Below the pieces are notes generated by a model that was not told the DNA's origin, did not search any database, and worked only from the letters and a program-made list of their open reading frames with translations. Position numbers and translations under genes: made by a program. A stretch of DNA of 64,000 nucleotides from Gloeopeniophorella convolvens (Eukaryota; Basidiomycota; Agaricomycetes; Russulales), in NCBI GenBank assembly GCA_022496205.1, contig WTXD01000004.1, positions 248,001 to 312,000 on the forward strand, in the 5' to 3' direction. Positions 1-10,772 of this stretch are shown here, piece after piece (positions within the stretch are counted from its first letter, which is position 1; each line of letters starts with the position of its first letter).

Positions 1-2
1 CA

Positions 3-974
3 ATAGGTGCTGCCCCAACTGGCATCCCTACTCCTCCGCACCCCGGCCTTTGTTCTCTATCTTCGCTCCGCCGCGGAGATATCCTTGGGATACACGGTCC
101 GTCTGGCTCTGGGAAGACACATCTCCTCTACTATCTCATCTGCTCATGCATTCTGCCGCTCCACATCGGTGGATGGAACAAAGTTGCCGTCGTTTTTGAT
201 GCCGATGCCACTTTTGATATCAACCGTCTTCAAACGATTCTCCGCAGACGGCTTGCGCAGCAGGTCCCTCTCGACTCCACCTCCGGTCGGCTTATCCCCA
301 GCGCTCTTCGCAACGTGCACATCTACCGCCCGAAATCCTCGCTGCAGCTTGCCTCTGGCATAGCTAATTTGTCGTCCCATCATGCATCAAACCTTCCCAC
401 CTCCGAAATTGCGCTCATTGCCATCGACTCGCTGAGCGCGTTCCACTGGTCCGACCGCTTCATGGCAGAGCAGCTACACGCCGCCCATCTGGCAGGCCCT
501 GCCTCACTGTTCCCGAACCCCGCTATCAATCCCTTTCAAACGGTTCTCACAGCACTGCGGAGTTTTCGTCGATCGCATTTACCTGTCACCGTCCTCACCA
601 ATTGGGGCCTGAATCATATTTCCGCGGCTGGCAGCCTCCATGCGGACTCTTACCTGCACGGACAACACCTCCAATTGTTCCCAACATTAATGAATTCCAA
701 CGGTCCATCGCCGCAACTCGATGATTCCGACCACTTCTCATTGACCCATCGCATAACTCTCAATGTGGCTCGCCTTGCCCCGTTGCCCGTCGGCACCGCT
801 ATTGGTCCGGATGAACGTAGTACAGCACCTACTGTACGGCATGTAGAGATTCACGCGCACGTCAAATCTGCCAGAGATGATGCGGAGCTACTCCTTCTGA
901 GAATTACTCCCGAGCAAGTGGTGGTTCGCGTAGAAAATGAAGACTATGCATCAGACAGCGAAGAAGAGCAATAG
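3..974 (+). CDS. XRCC2: XRCC2-like RAD51 paralogue, 3' part (5' end outside the window)
   Basis: The open frame enters from the window edge and runs to a TAG stop, giving 323 residues without an intron. A Walker A P-loop, GPSGSGKT, lies at nt 96-119. It is followed by a hydrophobic strand with VAVVFDADATFD. A Walker B-like segment, IAIDSLSAFHWSDRF, matches the 'DSLSAFYWIDR' signature of XRCC2 rather than RAD51 itself. XRCC2 proteins are ATPase-fold RAD51 paralogues that help load RAD51 on single-stranded DNA during homologous recombination in the nucleus. The acidic tail (SDSEEEQ) is typical of a loosely conserved C-terminus. The stop lies 220 bp from the convergent stop of the next gene. The family call is fairly secure; the start codon and any upstream exons cannot be seen. 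Confidence 0.8.
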   Translation: MGAAPTGIPTPPHPGLCSLSSLRRGDILGIHGPSGSGKTHLLYYLICSCILPLHIGGWNKVAVVFDADATFDINRLQTILRRRLAQQVPLDSTSGRLIPSALRNVHIYRPKSSLQLASGIANLSSHHASNLPTSEIALIAIDSLSAFHWSDRFMAEQLHAAHLAGPASLFPNPAINPFQTVLTALRSFRRSHLPVTVLTNWGLNHISAAGSLHADSYLHGQHLQLFPTLMNSNGPSPQLDDSDHFSLTHRITLNVARLAPLPVGTAIGPDERSTAPTVRHVEIHAHVKSARDDAELLLLRITPEQVVVRVENEDYASDSEEEQ

Positions 975-1196
975 CAGGCAATATATATTGTTTTATATAT
1001 GCGTTGGTAGGAGTAGAATTATAGTAGTGGAATGTCCTAGAGGTGCAAGCTAATAAGAGTCTATGATGTATGGATGCCGCGCGTGGCATTAACTTTACTG
1101 CTACGGGTATGGTAATATCAGAGATATAATTATCTGTGCGAAAGTGATGCGTGAGAGGGGCAGATGTCCGTTTGAGGTGAGTCCACGTTAATCAAT

Positions 1197-3129
1197 CTAT
1201 GATGTGCCAGTCCACTCGACACCGTAAATTTTGTCCAAAAGAGGCCGGTAGCTCTCCTCTGTCGCCCGCCTGCGGATGTTGCCCTTGGTAGCGGTTCTGG
1301 GCAGCGAGCCTTTTTCCAGGACTACGATCATGTCCGCGGACGCGATACGTTCGTGCAGGTACCTCCTAGAATGGAACTGTCGGGTACGTCGGATGATCTC
1401 CCGTTTCAGCTTGGGCTGAGGGATATCGCTGTTTGACTCGATGAACAGCGCCGGCGACGGTCGCCCGTTACCGACAACGATGCAGTCCGTTATTAAGTCG
1501 CCACATGTAGCGCGCACGTTGTCCTCAATGGCCCTTTGAGCGGATCAGCTGGGGTGCCCTCGTTTAAGGTACGGGCGCGGGACGTACTTGGTATCGCAAC
1601 GGAGGCTGTTCTCGCTCTTGATCCAGTCGTCATCCCGTCCCATTGAGAGGTAGTAGCCGGGTCGGACCTCTTGGAAGAGGTCACCAGTGTGGAAATGCCC
1701 ATCGGCTGCGCGGAGGCTGCGATCGGGGCAATCGCGCGATTCTGCCTGGATGACGAGTTCCAGCAACGGAGATGAGGTCGACTGAGCGTCCGCTTGCGTA
1801 GATCCGGCTTCGCTCTGCGAAGTGACGGGGAGGAAGGCGTATGACATCCCTTTCAGAGGCTCGAGGCACCGTGCGGCTTCCCCGGAGCTCCCTGAGGAAA
1901 GAAGCATCGCGCCACACTCCGTGCTGCCGAAGAGGTTCTTGTATGGAATCAGCCCACGTTGCGCCGCTGAAAGAAAATGCAGCGAAAACTTACACGCAGC
2001 GGAATGCCGTTGCCCAAGGCCCACTCCTCCTCTTCATGAGGTAGTGCGAGCCCGCTGTAGACCACATCGTCGAGCGTTTGCATGAGGGCCAAGAGCTTCG
2101 GATTTTGGCGAGAATTGCGAAGGTGCTGAGCCAGGAACGTAGCGAACTGATTGAGGCGATTGAGGCGACACTTTTGGATCATAGAAGCAAGCTCGTTTGA
2201 TGAGAAGGCCTGCTTCGAGGGCTGGACGGTGCAAGCGCCATGCTGGAGCGAACCCAACTGCACTGGAAGACGGAAACGTGTTGCGTCAGCACCATCAGAT
2301 CGCATGACTCACGGGAGTCACTCACTGAATGTCTGTGCGATGTGACACATGCTTCCCCTTGAGAGAAATCAAGCATGAGATGGAGCGCACAGGAAATATC
2401 TATAATCACTTACATCCAGACTGTGACATCTTGGTCGCGATCCGCTCGCACAGTTGGCTTGCCGATCTGATGTGATTTGGTGACAGCAGAATCAAGCCAT
2501 GATAGACTGCATGGGACGAGTTTCGGGGTTCCAGAAGTAGAACCACTGGTGTGGAAGACGAAGACGGTGTCATCGGCTTTGAGCGTGGGAAGACTTGGAA
2601 GGGGTGCGTCGTGTGAGTCGATTTCGTACGTGCTCATCGCAGCGCGATGTGTCGGAACAGGACAGCCCTTGAGAATGCTTTCAAACGAAGGGTCGAAGAT
2701 GAGCGCCCGTGCCTTGGCCCTAACGAGCAGTTCGCAGACAACATCGGGGTTGGGCAGCCGAATGCTGAACATCTGTGGGATATAACCGGCGCGCGAAAGG
2801 CCATATATGTGGAGGACATCAACGTATGTCATTCCACTCAACCTATCAGATCATTAGATATACCGTCGGACCACAGTGGGGGTTCGACGCGCAACGTACC
2901 ACATGCCAACGACGGATCGCTGGGGAATGGCGTCGTGTGCCAGGACACGCGCCCAGTGCCTTGCAAAGAGTTCGACGTCTTGGAGGAATTGAAGATATGT
3001 TACAGGTCGCCAGCAGTCTGCGTCACCTGACGCTGAGATGGCTTGGGGTACTTGAAAGGCGGGAGAGGAAGCATAGAGGGATGCGCTGGTCTCGAGTACA
3101 GAGAGGTGCGATCTAAGGGTGGTGGCCAT
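1197..3129 (-). CDS. Stand-alone AMP-binding (adenylate-forming) enzyme, acyl-CoA synthetase/NRPS-like A domain
   Basis: Six exons spliced in frame give about 560 residues. Exon 1 is 3129-2900 and intron 1 is 2899-2843; the splice restores the conserved run GMWLSGMTYVDVLHIYGL. Adenylation motifs in order are the phosphate loop HTSGSTSGTPKLVP, NLFGSTECG (A5), HTGDLF and GRDDDWIKSENSLRCDTK (A7/A8 region), and a C-terminal TATKGNIRR carrying the likely catalytic lysine (A10). The enzyme should activate a carboxylic acid as the acyl-AMP. No phosphopantetheine carrier, thioesterase or reductase domain follows before the stop, so it is an A-domain-only protein. The substrate cannot be told from sequence. 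The start is the ATG opening MATTLRSHLSVLE. A TATATATA run lies about 60 nt upstream, suggesting regulated rather than constitutive expression. Confidence 0.8.
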
Positions 3130-3183
3130 AATAATAACAAGACGGGTAAGGAGTGAGTGTCGGCTGAGGGTGCTCGGTCCAGC

Positions 3184-3192
3184 TATATATAA
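3184..3192 (-). promoter_or_regulatory. TATA-like element of the AMP-binding enzyme gene
   Basis: A TATATATA run sits about 55-62 nt upstream of the ATG at 3129 on the minus strand. Spacing fits a core promoter with a short leader. No transcript data support it here. Confidence 0.45.
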
Positions 3193-4672
3193 CGGGTGGC
3201 ACGCGTTGTTTGCCGCATTCACGGCGAACCAACCGAGGCAGGCAAGAAGGATGAAACTCGCGCTTCATACGCGCCGTCGCCAGGGCAAAGGCGGCGGTTA
3301 GCTTATGTGTAAACCTGTGAACGTTGAAAGATTTGGTCCCTTACGCGAATCTTAGGCGCTTGGCAGTCAATCGGATGGGCGATCTGAGCGCGCTCCGGAG
3401 GCATGCCATTCGTGGCATTCGAGTTGAGCCATTAGCACAGAAATGAGCGACCATCAAGACTAGACAACCTGGGAAGCAGCCCGAACACGCGTTGAGCCAA
3501 GCACCCCGGAATTTGATTCATTCCGCGGGAATGCGCTGTTAACGTTTTTGCGTCGGTAAAGCGACTGGGAGCGGAAGTAGGTGTCAACTTGCAGGTTGGG
3601 TATGTAACAGACAAGGCTTGATGAGATTCGAGGCATTGTGCATGCTCGGTGGACCGCCATGGAGGCTGGAGCGGACGTGACGAGTTTCATGAAATCAGCG
3701 TGCCTTTCGGGCGGAGGCGCCTGCCGAGCAGATCATTAGACCGGAGCGCACAAACAACCTGTCCTGCCATGCAGTGCGATATACACGGGCTCTGCGTTCC
3801 ATCCTCCGTACATCCTCCGAGGTGACTCAAACATGATCAAAAGCGGGGTATTCACAGGAACGACGACTCACTGACATTGCCCGAGCTCTGACGACGAATG
3901 GTGCGTCAGCTGATTGGCTGGTGGCGGGGGCGATCGCAGTCTGGCTGAAAAGGGCGGGCCGTCACGAGGCAGCTGCCGCTGTAACGGCAGGGCCCCCACC
4001 AGTGATGGGCTGCGCCAATGAACGGCAATACATGGGCGTTAATTAGCGTGTTTAGTTTAGCAGCAGCGTGACGGCTGGCTCTTCCCACGTATTTGTTTTC
4101 GAGACTAACAGGTGGATGATGATGAGAAGGACAGAAATTTGCGGGCCGGACGGGAAATGGACCGCTGGCGGTGTGGAGCACTGTGGGTGGATTGCGATCA
4201 CGGAAGGCAAAGACTAGCTGTGCGGTGCGCGCGGCGCAGAGCTCCCTGCCCATGGCTAGACGGTGTTGAGCACCGACGCGGCACACAGCTGCAGGGGCCA
4301 CACTCACAGCGGCGGCGTAGTGGCCAGCCTAGGAGTGGCCGGGCCCGGCCAGGTGCCGGCAATGGCCGGGGCCAGGTGGGGGTGGCCGGAAGCGGCCGGA
4401 AGGCCCCCACCCGCGTCGCCGGGTGTGTTTCTGGGTCGCGTTCACGCTCAGCGTATGTGAGCCCAGTCGTGACTGTGTCGCACCGCAACCTGCGCGCGAC
4501 TGCAATTCAGACCAGACACGGCTTAGCTTTGTCGTCATTCTCCTTCATATCTGCCTCGTGTCCCATGTGAGGCCACTTCCTCGCCCTCTTCGCGTTTTTT
4601 CAATCACTCACAACGTGTCCCAGCCCACGGTGCTTCCCCACCGCCTCCCCCCGACGCATCCCCTGGCTGTCC
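3193..4672. other. Divergent intergenic region, no gene supported
   Basis: About 1.5 kb lies between the divergent starts of the AMP-binding enzyme and the PPR gene. Short open frames exist on both strands, but none shows recognisable motifs or spliceable continuity. The stretch 4310-4411 is very GC-rich with repeated GGCCGG and an inverted repeat. This is most likely promoter and leader sequence for both genes. Confidence 0.6.
4375..4411. repeat. GC-rich inverted repeat (8-bp arms)
   Basis: GGTGGGGG at 4375-4382 is the exact reverse complement of CCCCCACC at 4404-4411, with a 21-nt spacer that itself contains two GGCCGG units. It could form a stable hairpin upstream of the PPR gene. Function is unknown, and chance is possible given local GC content. 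Confidence 0.5.
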
Positions 4673-7222
4673 ATGCTTTGGAGAGTCGGCCGTGGCACCA
4701 CCACCAGGCAGTCTCTCCATCAGCTGGCACGCTCTCTGGCAGATCTTCTCAGCCCCTCATCACATCACCTCTCTCCCATCCGCCCACCCCTTCCCCTGAC
4801 ATGCCTGAGATCTCTTGCTCTTACTCGCCCCAAGCCGCGGCCAGCCCACGCGTCGCCCGACTCATACGACACTGTCTCACTCGAGACCCCCTCTTCAGGT
4901 CCCGCACAGGCCCCCACACCGTGCCAGCGCACAACGTCCATTCACGAACTTCCTCTGGAACTGTTATCGTTGATAGACAGTCCCCAGTTTCGCGTCGCGG
5001 AGAGTCGAACTATCCGGAAAGAGCTCGGGAACGTTCCGGGAAACCACGACTTGCTTCGCATATTTTCCGACAGTCGCAAGGTTTCCAGGCTCGCGCAACA
5101 CCTGACGCACTCTTCGCATCCCCACAGAGCACTTTTCATACTGGCTGTCGCGCATCGCTCGGGATGTGCTCTGGGGAGGGAAGTGTACGAGTCACTGGCT
5201 CACAGACTTGCCGAAGCACGCGAGTGGAACTTGATACCTCCTCTCGTCGCGTTGCAAAAGCACCAGTCGGGACGTCACACTGCACGGCTTCTCGATTGGC
5301 AAGTTCGGGCGCTAGTCGAGATGTCGCACTTTTCGCGCTTGGATCGCGCTCTGGAGTGGTTCGAAGCAGAAGGCGTCCTTCCAACCCGCAGGACGTATCA
5401 CACCCTTCTATGCGGTCACATCCGCAACCGGAATATCGCCAAAGCCATGGAAATCATCCAGCGAATGTTGGCAGCCGGGTTCCCCGTCGACTCCGAGACT
5501 CAGGCCGTTGTAGTTTCTGCATATCGGACGCTTGGCCCAGATGCCATTGTCCAGACACGCGCGCTAGATGCGTTGAAGGATGCCGACGCCAAGTCATCCA
5601 CTCGCATCCTCAATGCATTGCTCCAGTCTTCGATAGATACCCAAGATACAGAGCGTGTCGCGTTACTTCTCCTACACTTCAACTTCGGGACATTCGACAC
5701 ATCCCTCCTATTGCCTGGTGGTCACCTCCGACGTCGCGAAGGAGACGGCGCCGCCCTGTCAGAACTCATTCGCTCCTCTTCCCAAAGTCGCATCTCCTCC
5801 CAAATTCCCCCCGATGTCGCCACATATACAATTCTCCTACACTATATGGCATCTCGACGCGATCTGCCTTCCTCCCTTGGCTTGCTCAGGCAAATGGAGT
5901 GCTCCACTCTCGTTCCTGATCACCGCTTTGTCGCCGCTCTGATCCGCCTCTACTTCGCCACAGGCCGGCCTGATGCAGCAGTCCATCTAGCTTCGGTACT
6001 GTGCGCAGGTATCGAAGGCTCGCAGGCCATCTTTAAGGGCCTTAATATGCGTTTCGATCCCAACGAGGAAATTCCCATACTTCGCGCCCTACCCAAACCC
6101 GCTATAGAGATACTCAACGCACTGGCCACTGGTCTGTTGCGCCTGCGCGGCCTTGACGGATTGCACGCTTGTCTCCGACTCATGCAGATGTGTCAAATCA
6201 TCCCCGACAGTCACACAGCGGCCCTCCTGGAGTCGTACCTCATTCACGTCGAAGGGCTCCCTTCAGCCGAAGTGGATCGCGTCATGAAGGAATTTCCTAC
6301 GAATGTTTCCTCGCTACCTCACCTCTTCCGCCTCCTCGACTCTCTTCTCCGCAGCGAATTCCGCGGCGTCAGGCGATCAGGGTGGAACAGGACGGCCTCT
6401 GTGAAGGCCAGCCCCTCTCAATCGCCTTCACCGGCCCCCTTCCTCACGGGCTGGCCCTTTGATCCGGCGGCTGGGATCCATCCGATGCTATCTCGCAACG
6501 CCTCACGTGCCCCCCCAGTGGCTCAGTCCTTGGCTGACCGCGGTGTGCTCGCGGATCGGTGGATGTTCGCGCTCCGGATCCGCCACGAGGCTGTAACGAA
6601 AGGCGATATGGCAGCTGCCAAGGATATCTTTCAAACGATGCTAGACCGGGGATTACACCCAAACGAGTATCATTATGCTGCGTTGATGGAGGGGTACATC
6701 GCGGCGGGAGACTTGGCAGCTGCGGAGGCTGTCATCAACGCTGCGGAGCGAGGAGGCATCAAGCCCAACTGCGTCATGTACACCATCCTGATAGTAGGAC
6801 ACGCGCGCGACAAGGATCCCTGGCGGGCTATGCGGGTCCTACAGCACATGGTGGCAGCGGGCGTCAGGCCAGACATCGCCGCCGTGGATGCCATCACCAG
6901 CGCGTTTTTCGCAGTTGGCTCATACCGAGCCGCCCGTCAGACGTTGTTGAACCTATGGTCATCCGTTGCCCCTTTGCCGCGCGGGTTTGAAGGGACGTCC
7001 CTCAAGATGCTCCTCCATCATCTTCGAAACCTACAAAGCGACATCTTCTCACCGAGGAAACTGACACATCGCGAGCGACGCGCGCTTCTCGCTAAGCTGA
7101 AGGAGTTGGTGCAAACGTGGTTGTCGACGGACAGGGCGCGGGCGGACTCACACCAGGACACAATGTATGCTAAGCACCTCGCCACACCACGACGTCGAAT
7201 ATCACCATCGCATTCGCCATGA
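4673..7222 (+). CDS. Mitochondrial pentatricopeptide repeat (PPR) protein
   Basis: This is a single uninterrupted exon of 849 residues, unusual among its intron-rich neighbours. The N-terminus is rich in Arg, Ser and Leu and almost free of acidic residues for the first 60 positions, as expected of a mitochondrial presequence. Degenerate 35-residue PPR units are visible, for example TYHTLLCGHIRNRNIAKAME (about residue 240), VATYTILLHYMASRRDLPSS (about 385), YHYAALMEGYIAAGDLAAAE (about 665) and CVMYTILIVGHARDKDPWRA (about 700). PPR proteins bind organellar RNA base by base and control processing, stability or translation of mitochondrial transcripts; fungal examples include cya-5-type proteins. 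The target RNA cannot be read from sequence. The stop is only 155 bp from the convergent HapX stop. Confidence 0.85.
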   Translation: MLWRVGRGTTTRQSLHQLARSLADLLSPSSHHLSPIRPPLPLTCLRSLALTRPKPRPAHASPDSYDTVSLETPSSGPAQAPTPCQRTTSIHELPLELLSLIDSPQFRVAESRTIRKELGNVPGNHDLLRIFSDSRKVSRLAQHLTHSSHPHRALFILAVAHRSGCALGREVYESLAHRLAEAREWNLIPPLVALQKHQSGRHTARLLDWQVRALVEMSHFSRLDRALEWFEAEGVLPTRRTYHTLLCGHIRNRNIAKAMEIIQRMLAAGFPVDSETQAVVVSAYRTLGPDAIVQTRALDALKDADAKSSTRILNALLQSSIDTQDTERVALLLLHFNFGTFDTSLLLPGGHLRRREGDGAALSELIRSSSQSRISSQIPPDVATYTILLHYMASRRDLPSSLGLLRQMECSTLVPDHRFVAALIRLYFATGRPDAAVHLASVLCAGIEGSQAIFKGLNMRFDPNEEIPILRALPKPAIEILNALATGLLRLRGLDGLHACLRLMQMCQIIPDSHTAALLESYLIHVEGLPSAEVDRVMKEFPTNVSSLPHLFRLLDSLLRSEFRGVRRSGWNRTASVKASPSQSPSPAPFLTGWPFDPAAGIHPMLSRNASRAPPVAQSLADRGVLADRWMFALRIRHEAVTKGDMAAAKDIFQTMLDRGLHPNEYHYAALMEGYIAAGDLAAAEAVINAAERGGIKPNCVMYTILIVGHARDKDPWRAMRVLQHMVAAGVRPDIAAVDAITSAFFAVGSYRAARQTLLNLWSSVAPLPRGFEGTSLKMLLHHLRNLQSDIFSPRKLTHRERRALLAKLKELVQTWLSTDRARADSHQDTMYAKHLATPRRRISPSHSP

Positions 7223-7376
7223 ACACCGAGTATTTCTATTAGTGTGTGGAATGGGGGGTCCTATGAAATACAACTACAAGCTAGTAATCGGCCTGCCCAA
7301 TAGGTGGAAGCATAAGTGATTGATGGAGGCGGTTGATATAATTAATACATTAGCATGTTCCCTTCTCATCGCGATC

Positions 7377-9135
7377 TCAAAACCGTGAGTCAAGAAGAGC
7401 CAGCGCTTCTCTAAGGCCGGCTGCGTGAACCTCCCGTACCGACCGCGACCGGGCACACTGTATAAGCTCCTCTTGCGGCGCCAGTCTTGGCGGTGAGCCC
7501 GCCGAGCGCTCTTGTTCCTTCATGCGGTAGTGAGCATGCGGGTCCGAGAGTAAGACTGCGTTGTCATCCACTCCGGCGACTGGGGTCTCCGTCGCATCAG
7601 CTGGGGACGCTGGTCTCTCTGGGGTAAGGGAGCCCGGAGGCGGCGAGATGACAACGGTGGGCCCAGTGCACTTTGATCTCCGAGCGACAACTTCCGCCAA
7701 GAGCGTCAAGTCGGCGAACGACACGTTCGGGTGCGATTTCAGCTGCCGCCACGCGTCGCTTGTCGGGATAGTCTCCGATGGGCCGCTGTCCTCCCGAGGA
7801 GCACTCGGACCTGCGCCCGAACACTGGGACCCGTCGGGGCAGTTGGCACAAGACCCGCTTGAGGCAAGAGACTCGCCGACGGCGGCACAGAACGCCTGAC
7901 CGAATACATCGTCCGCGCACGCCAGACAGTTCGACGGATCGCCTGAACACTCCGCCGGCGCCGTTGAGGCGGACCGCGAGGGACTGGAGGTGAGAGGAAC
8001 AACGGGGAATAGCGACTTGAGCGTCCTCACAGCGGGACGGCGCCGGAGAGGGACGGGTGGCTGATACGCGGGAAGGTTGTCGAGAATGGATTCGCCATTC
8101 GGTTGCGGGGCGGCAGGCAATGAGACCTGGACCAGGGGAGCGGCGGGTTCTACGGCCTCGATCTTGAACGGCGCCTCTGGGAGAGGGTGGAGGGCCATCT
8201 CGCGACATACACAAGAAGCGCCATCCACGCAGAATCCACACTCGAAAGAGTCGATGGCGTTGCTGTTGGAGAACACCGGGGCTTTGGGGTGGAAATTGAA
8301 TATTCCATCGAGAGCCTGGACCTGTGACGAGAACATCACATCTCCTTGATTAGGGGACCGCACGGGTAGCGGGGAGAACCCATTCTCAGATGAAACGTTA
8401 GAGCCGGGTGAGGAGACTAGGGATGGAGGAGATGGTGAAAATGCGATGGCAGGAGGGGTCGGGACCTGGAAAGCAGATGCGGTCTTAACGGCGAGCCTGC
8501 TTCTCTTCTTATTTGGAAGGTCTTGATCCTCGAGGGAGGACGAAGAGACGTCCCTCCACCTTTTGGCGTCGGTGGCCTTCTGCGCAGCACGATCGCGCTC
8601 GTACGCAGCAACCCTTTCCTTGAGTTGCACGTTCTCCGTATGGAGGCGTTCGTTCTCTTCTTTGAGACGCTTGGCTGCGGCCTGGAGGGCAACGTTACGT
8701 TCGATCTCTCCTTGTTCATAAAGCTGTATGCGTGCTTGGAGTTCGGCGAGTTGAGATTGCTTTCGCTCTCTGAATGCGCGCTGAGCGGCCCTATGTAAGA
8801 TAATCAGATATCTATGCTTCGAAACATGTACGTGGGCATGTACCTATTCTGGACACGTCGCCCTTTGGCATCCGAGACCTAGATCCGAGTCAGCAAGGTA
8901 TTTTGAGCAGGATCAGTAAAAGAAACAGTTACCTCTTCTTGTTGAGCGGACGTGGGGACTGGATCCTTCTTGGGCTTGCGGCCTGGCTTGGGCTTCGCGG
9001 GTATGACCCATTCCTTGGAAGCTGGCGGGATGTCAGCGGAAAAAAAAACGGCAAAAACACGATAAAATCAGGCCCACCTGTCGCCCAGAGGGTGGAAGAA
9101 GACGAGATAACGGGAGACGGGGGCTGAGTAGGCAT
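7377..9135 (-). CDS. hapX: HapX-type bZIP iron-homeostasis regulator
   Basis: Four exons give about 532 residues. Exon 1 encodes MPTQPPSPVISSSSTLWAT. Splicing then joins SKEWVIPAKPKPGRKPKKD, the Hap4-like segment by which HapX binds the CCAAT-binding complex. The bZIP basic region follows (VQNRAAQRAFRERKQSQLAE), then a leucine-zipper coil. Three Cys-rich motifs follow: CGFCVDGASCVC near residue 240, CSGDPSNCLACADDVFGQAFC split as C-x7-C-x2-C-x10-C near 345, and CANCPDGSQC near 375. Such motifs sense iron status, probably through Fe-S binding, and switch HapX between repressing iron-consuming genes and activating detoxification. The protein acts in the nucleus with the CCAAT-binding complex. 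No siderophore gene is next door. It diverges from the MFS gene across 1.6 kb. Confidence 0.88.
8803..8811 (+). promoter_or_regulatory. Possible GATA-factor (Urbs1/SreA-type) site inside a hapX intron
   Basis: ATCAGATAT matches 8 of 9 positions of the fungal siderophore-regulator consensus ATCWGATAA. It lies in the intron splitting the bZIP basic region. GATA repressors of this type control hapX in other fungi, but from upstream sites, so this may be chance. Confidence 0.2.
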
Positions 9136-10772
9136 TGCGGTGGGAAGGAGACGGGGGAGGATGATATTTATTCGAGAGTTGTTAACTGATTAGATTATCG
9201 GGTGATTCGGTAACTCGGATCAGGGTTCGGGCCTGCATTGTTTTCCCACAGTTCCCACCTTCACTTCACACGCTCTACTTATTTTCTTGCCGCCGGGACC
9301 GCCCCACCGAGCCGCCCTAGTCTCCAGGGCCAAGCTGGAGCCAAGCACAGTTTGACACCATCACCGCACCACTCGTTTCTTGACGACAAATATCGCAGAG
9401 GACCATCCCGCGCGCCCATCGCATCTACCACCCATGAACTCAGCAATATCAAAGTCCGGGATCCTGAGACGACGCCCTTCTCACGCTGCAGTTCCTCGAA
9501 GCTGACGTCAATTCTGAACTGTCCGAACTGACTTGGTCCCGGATGCCCGAGTACCGGGAAGCTCTCAGCTTGTTGACACGAGGGGGTCAACTTGCCTTCT
9601 TGTTCCCAGGAAAAGGCCCCGACCATGCTCTCCCCATGTGAGAATAGGTCGCTGGGAATGGAAACAGGCTTTTTACCTTCAAAACTCGACGATCACCTCC
9701 GCCGCATGCCTGCAAAAATAGAATGTCTGCATATTCGTAGGCTTACATGTTTGAATGATCAAAAGACAGAGGGTCGAAGCCGTCCTTGGTCCGTCTCAAA
9801 GACGTCCGAGATTTGGCCTTATCTCTGAATCCTTACCAGCATGCGGCGCGCTAAACCCTTATGTCCGCAGGGCTATGGACCTTGGGAGCTAGCTCTGGGC
9901 TCATTGGTATGCCCGACAGCTCTCGAACTCGCACAGCCCACTGCGGGGGCTTCGGTACCGGTGGGAGTCCCCCTCGTATAAGATTTACCAGCATCCACAG
10001 GGATGAGCCCCAGGCCGGATACGGGCGACTCTAAGGTAATGCACGACCGCAAGGCGCCGTACGTAGTCCGCGAACACATGGTGATTTTCAAAGCTATTCT
10101 GGTCGACTGAGTGACTGAGAAAGGAGAAATAAGTCACTGTCCGTGCAGGGGTGCAAATCGCCGGCCGTCGGTCACCTGGTCACCATCGTGGCCAAGCGCT
10201 ACAAGAAGCCCGTGGGAAACGCTCGGCACGGTACCGTTCGATCGAAGTTGAGTAGAAAAAAGGCGTCCAGTTCATCGCTCATATAAACCTCGGGTACACT
10301 CCACGCTCCACTCCAAAGAGGTGAACACATTGAAAGACGTTCTTTATTCGTGCAGTGTCAGGCAGCCCGTGCTGCAGTGCTTATCGTGCACGCGGCAAGT
10401 CAATTGGGGGGTGTTGCCTGGCTTCCGCGAACGTTCTTGCTGGACGCGCTCTGGCTCCCCCGCGAACGGAGAGAGCTCGACGAAATCGGAGAGCTATCTA
10501 TGATCCTTCTATGATCCGCACTGGACAGCCGTTGTGGCCACATGGCGCGTCCACTTTCCTCGTTGGGTTGCATGCAGTCCAACTCAACCATTGCGCTCAG
10601 TCGCGGACGCACGTGGGCTACTATCTTTCTTCATGCATCAGCTTCTTCTCCCCACACTTGACAGCCGAGAACCGGTATATATCGACATCATGAGACTCCA
10701 GCTTCTGGCAGGGCTCCCTTTCGCTCCTTCTCCCTCGGGTTTCCAGCTTCACAAATTTCCCGGTCGCGTGCC
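9136..10772. other. Long divergent intergenic region between hapX and the MFS gene
   Basis: About 1.6 kb without a supportable gene. It holds a TATATAT at 10676-10682, 91-97 nt upstream of the MFS start, and a further TATAAA at 10282-10287. The frame at 9873-10091 (minus) is open for 72 codons but has no recognisable features. Two inverted CCAAT (ATTGG) boxes occur near 9902 and 10402. Confidence 0.5.
10676..10682 (+). promoter_or_regulatory. TATA-like element of the MFS transporter gene
   Basis: TATATAT lies about 95 nt before the ATG at 10773, a normal TATA-to-start distance for a fungal gene with a short leader. Confidence 0.45.

Noticed and set aside
1197..3129. Idea that the adenylating enzyme marks a secondary-metabolite cluster
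   Set aside because: There is no polyketide synthase, NRPS, P450, terpene cyclase or cluster regulator nearby; neighbours are XRCC2 and a PPR gene.
4423..5919. A 498-codon open frame on the plus strand overlapping the PPR gene
   Set aside because: It runs in another frame of the PPR coding sequence, lacks motifs and has a low-complexity composition. The PPR frame shows clear repeats and a mitochondrial leader, so this is a shadow frame from GC-rich codon use.
9873..10091. A 72-codon minus frame reminiscent of repetitive or rDNA-derived entries
   Set aside because: The surrounding DNA does not look like rRNA, and no conserved rRNA segment could be recognised; the resemblance is impressionistic.
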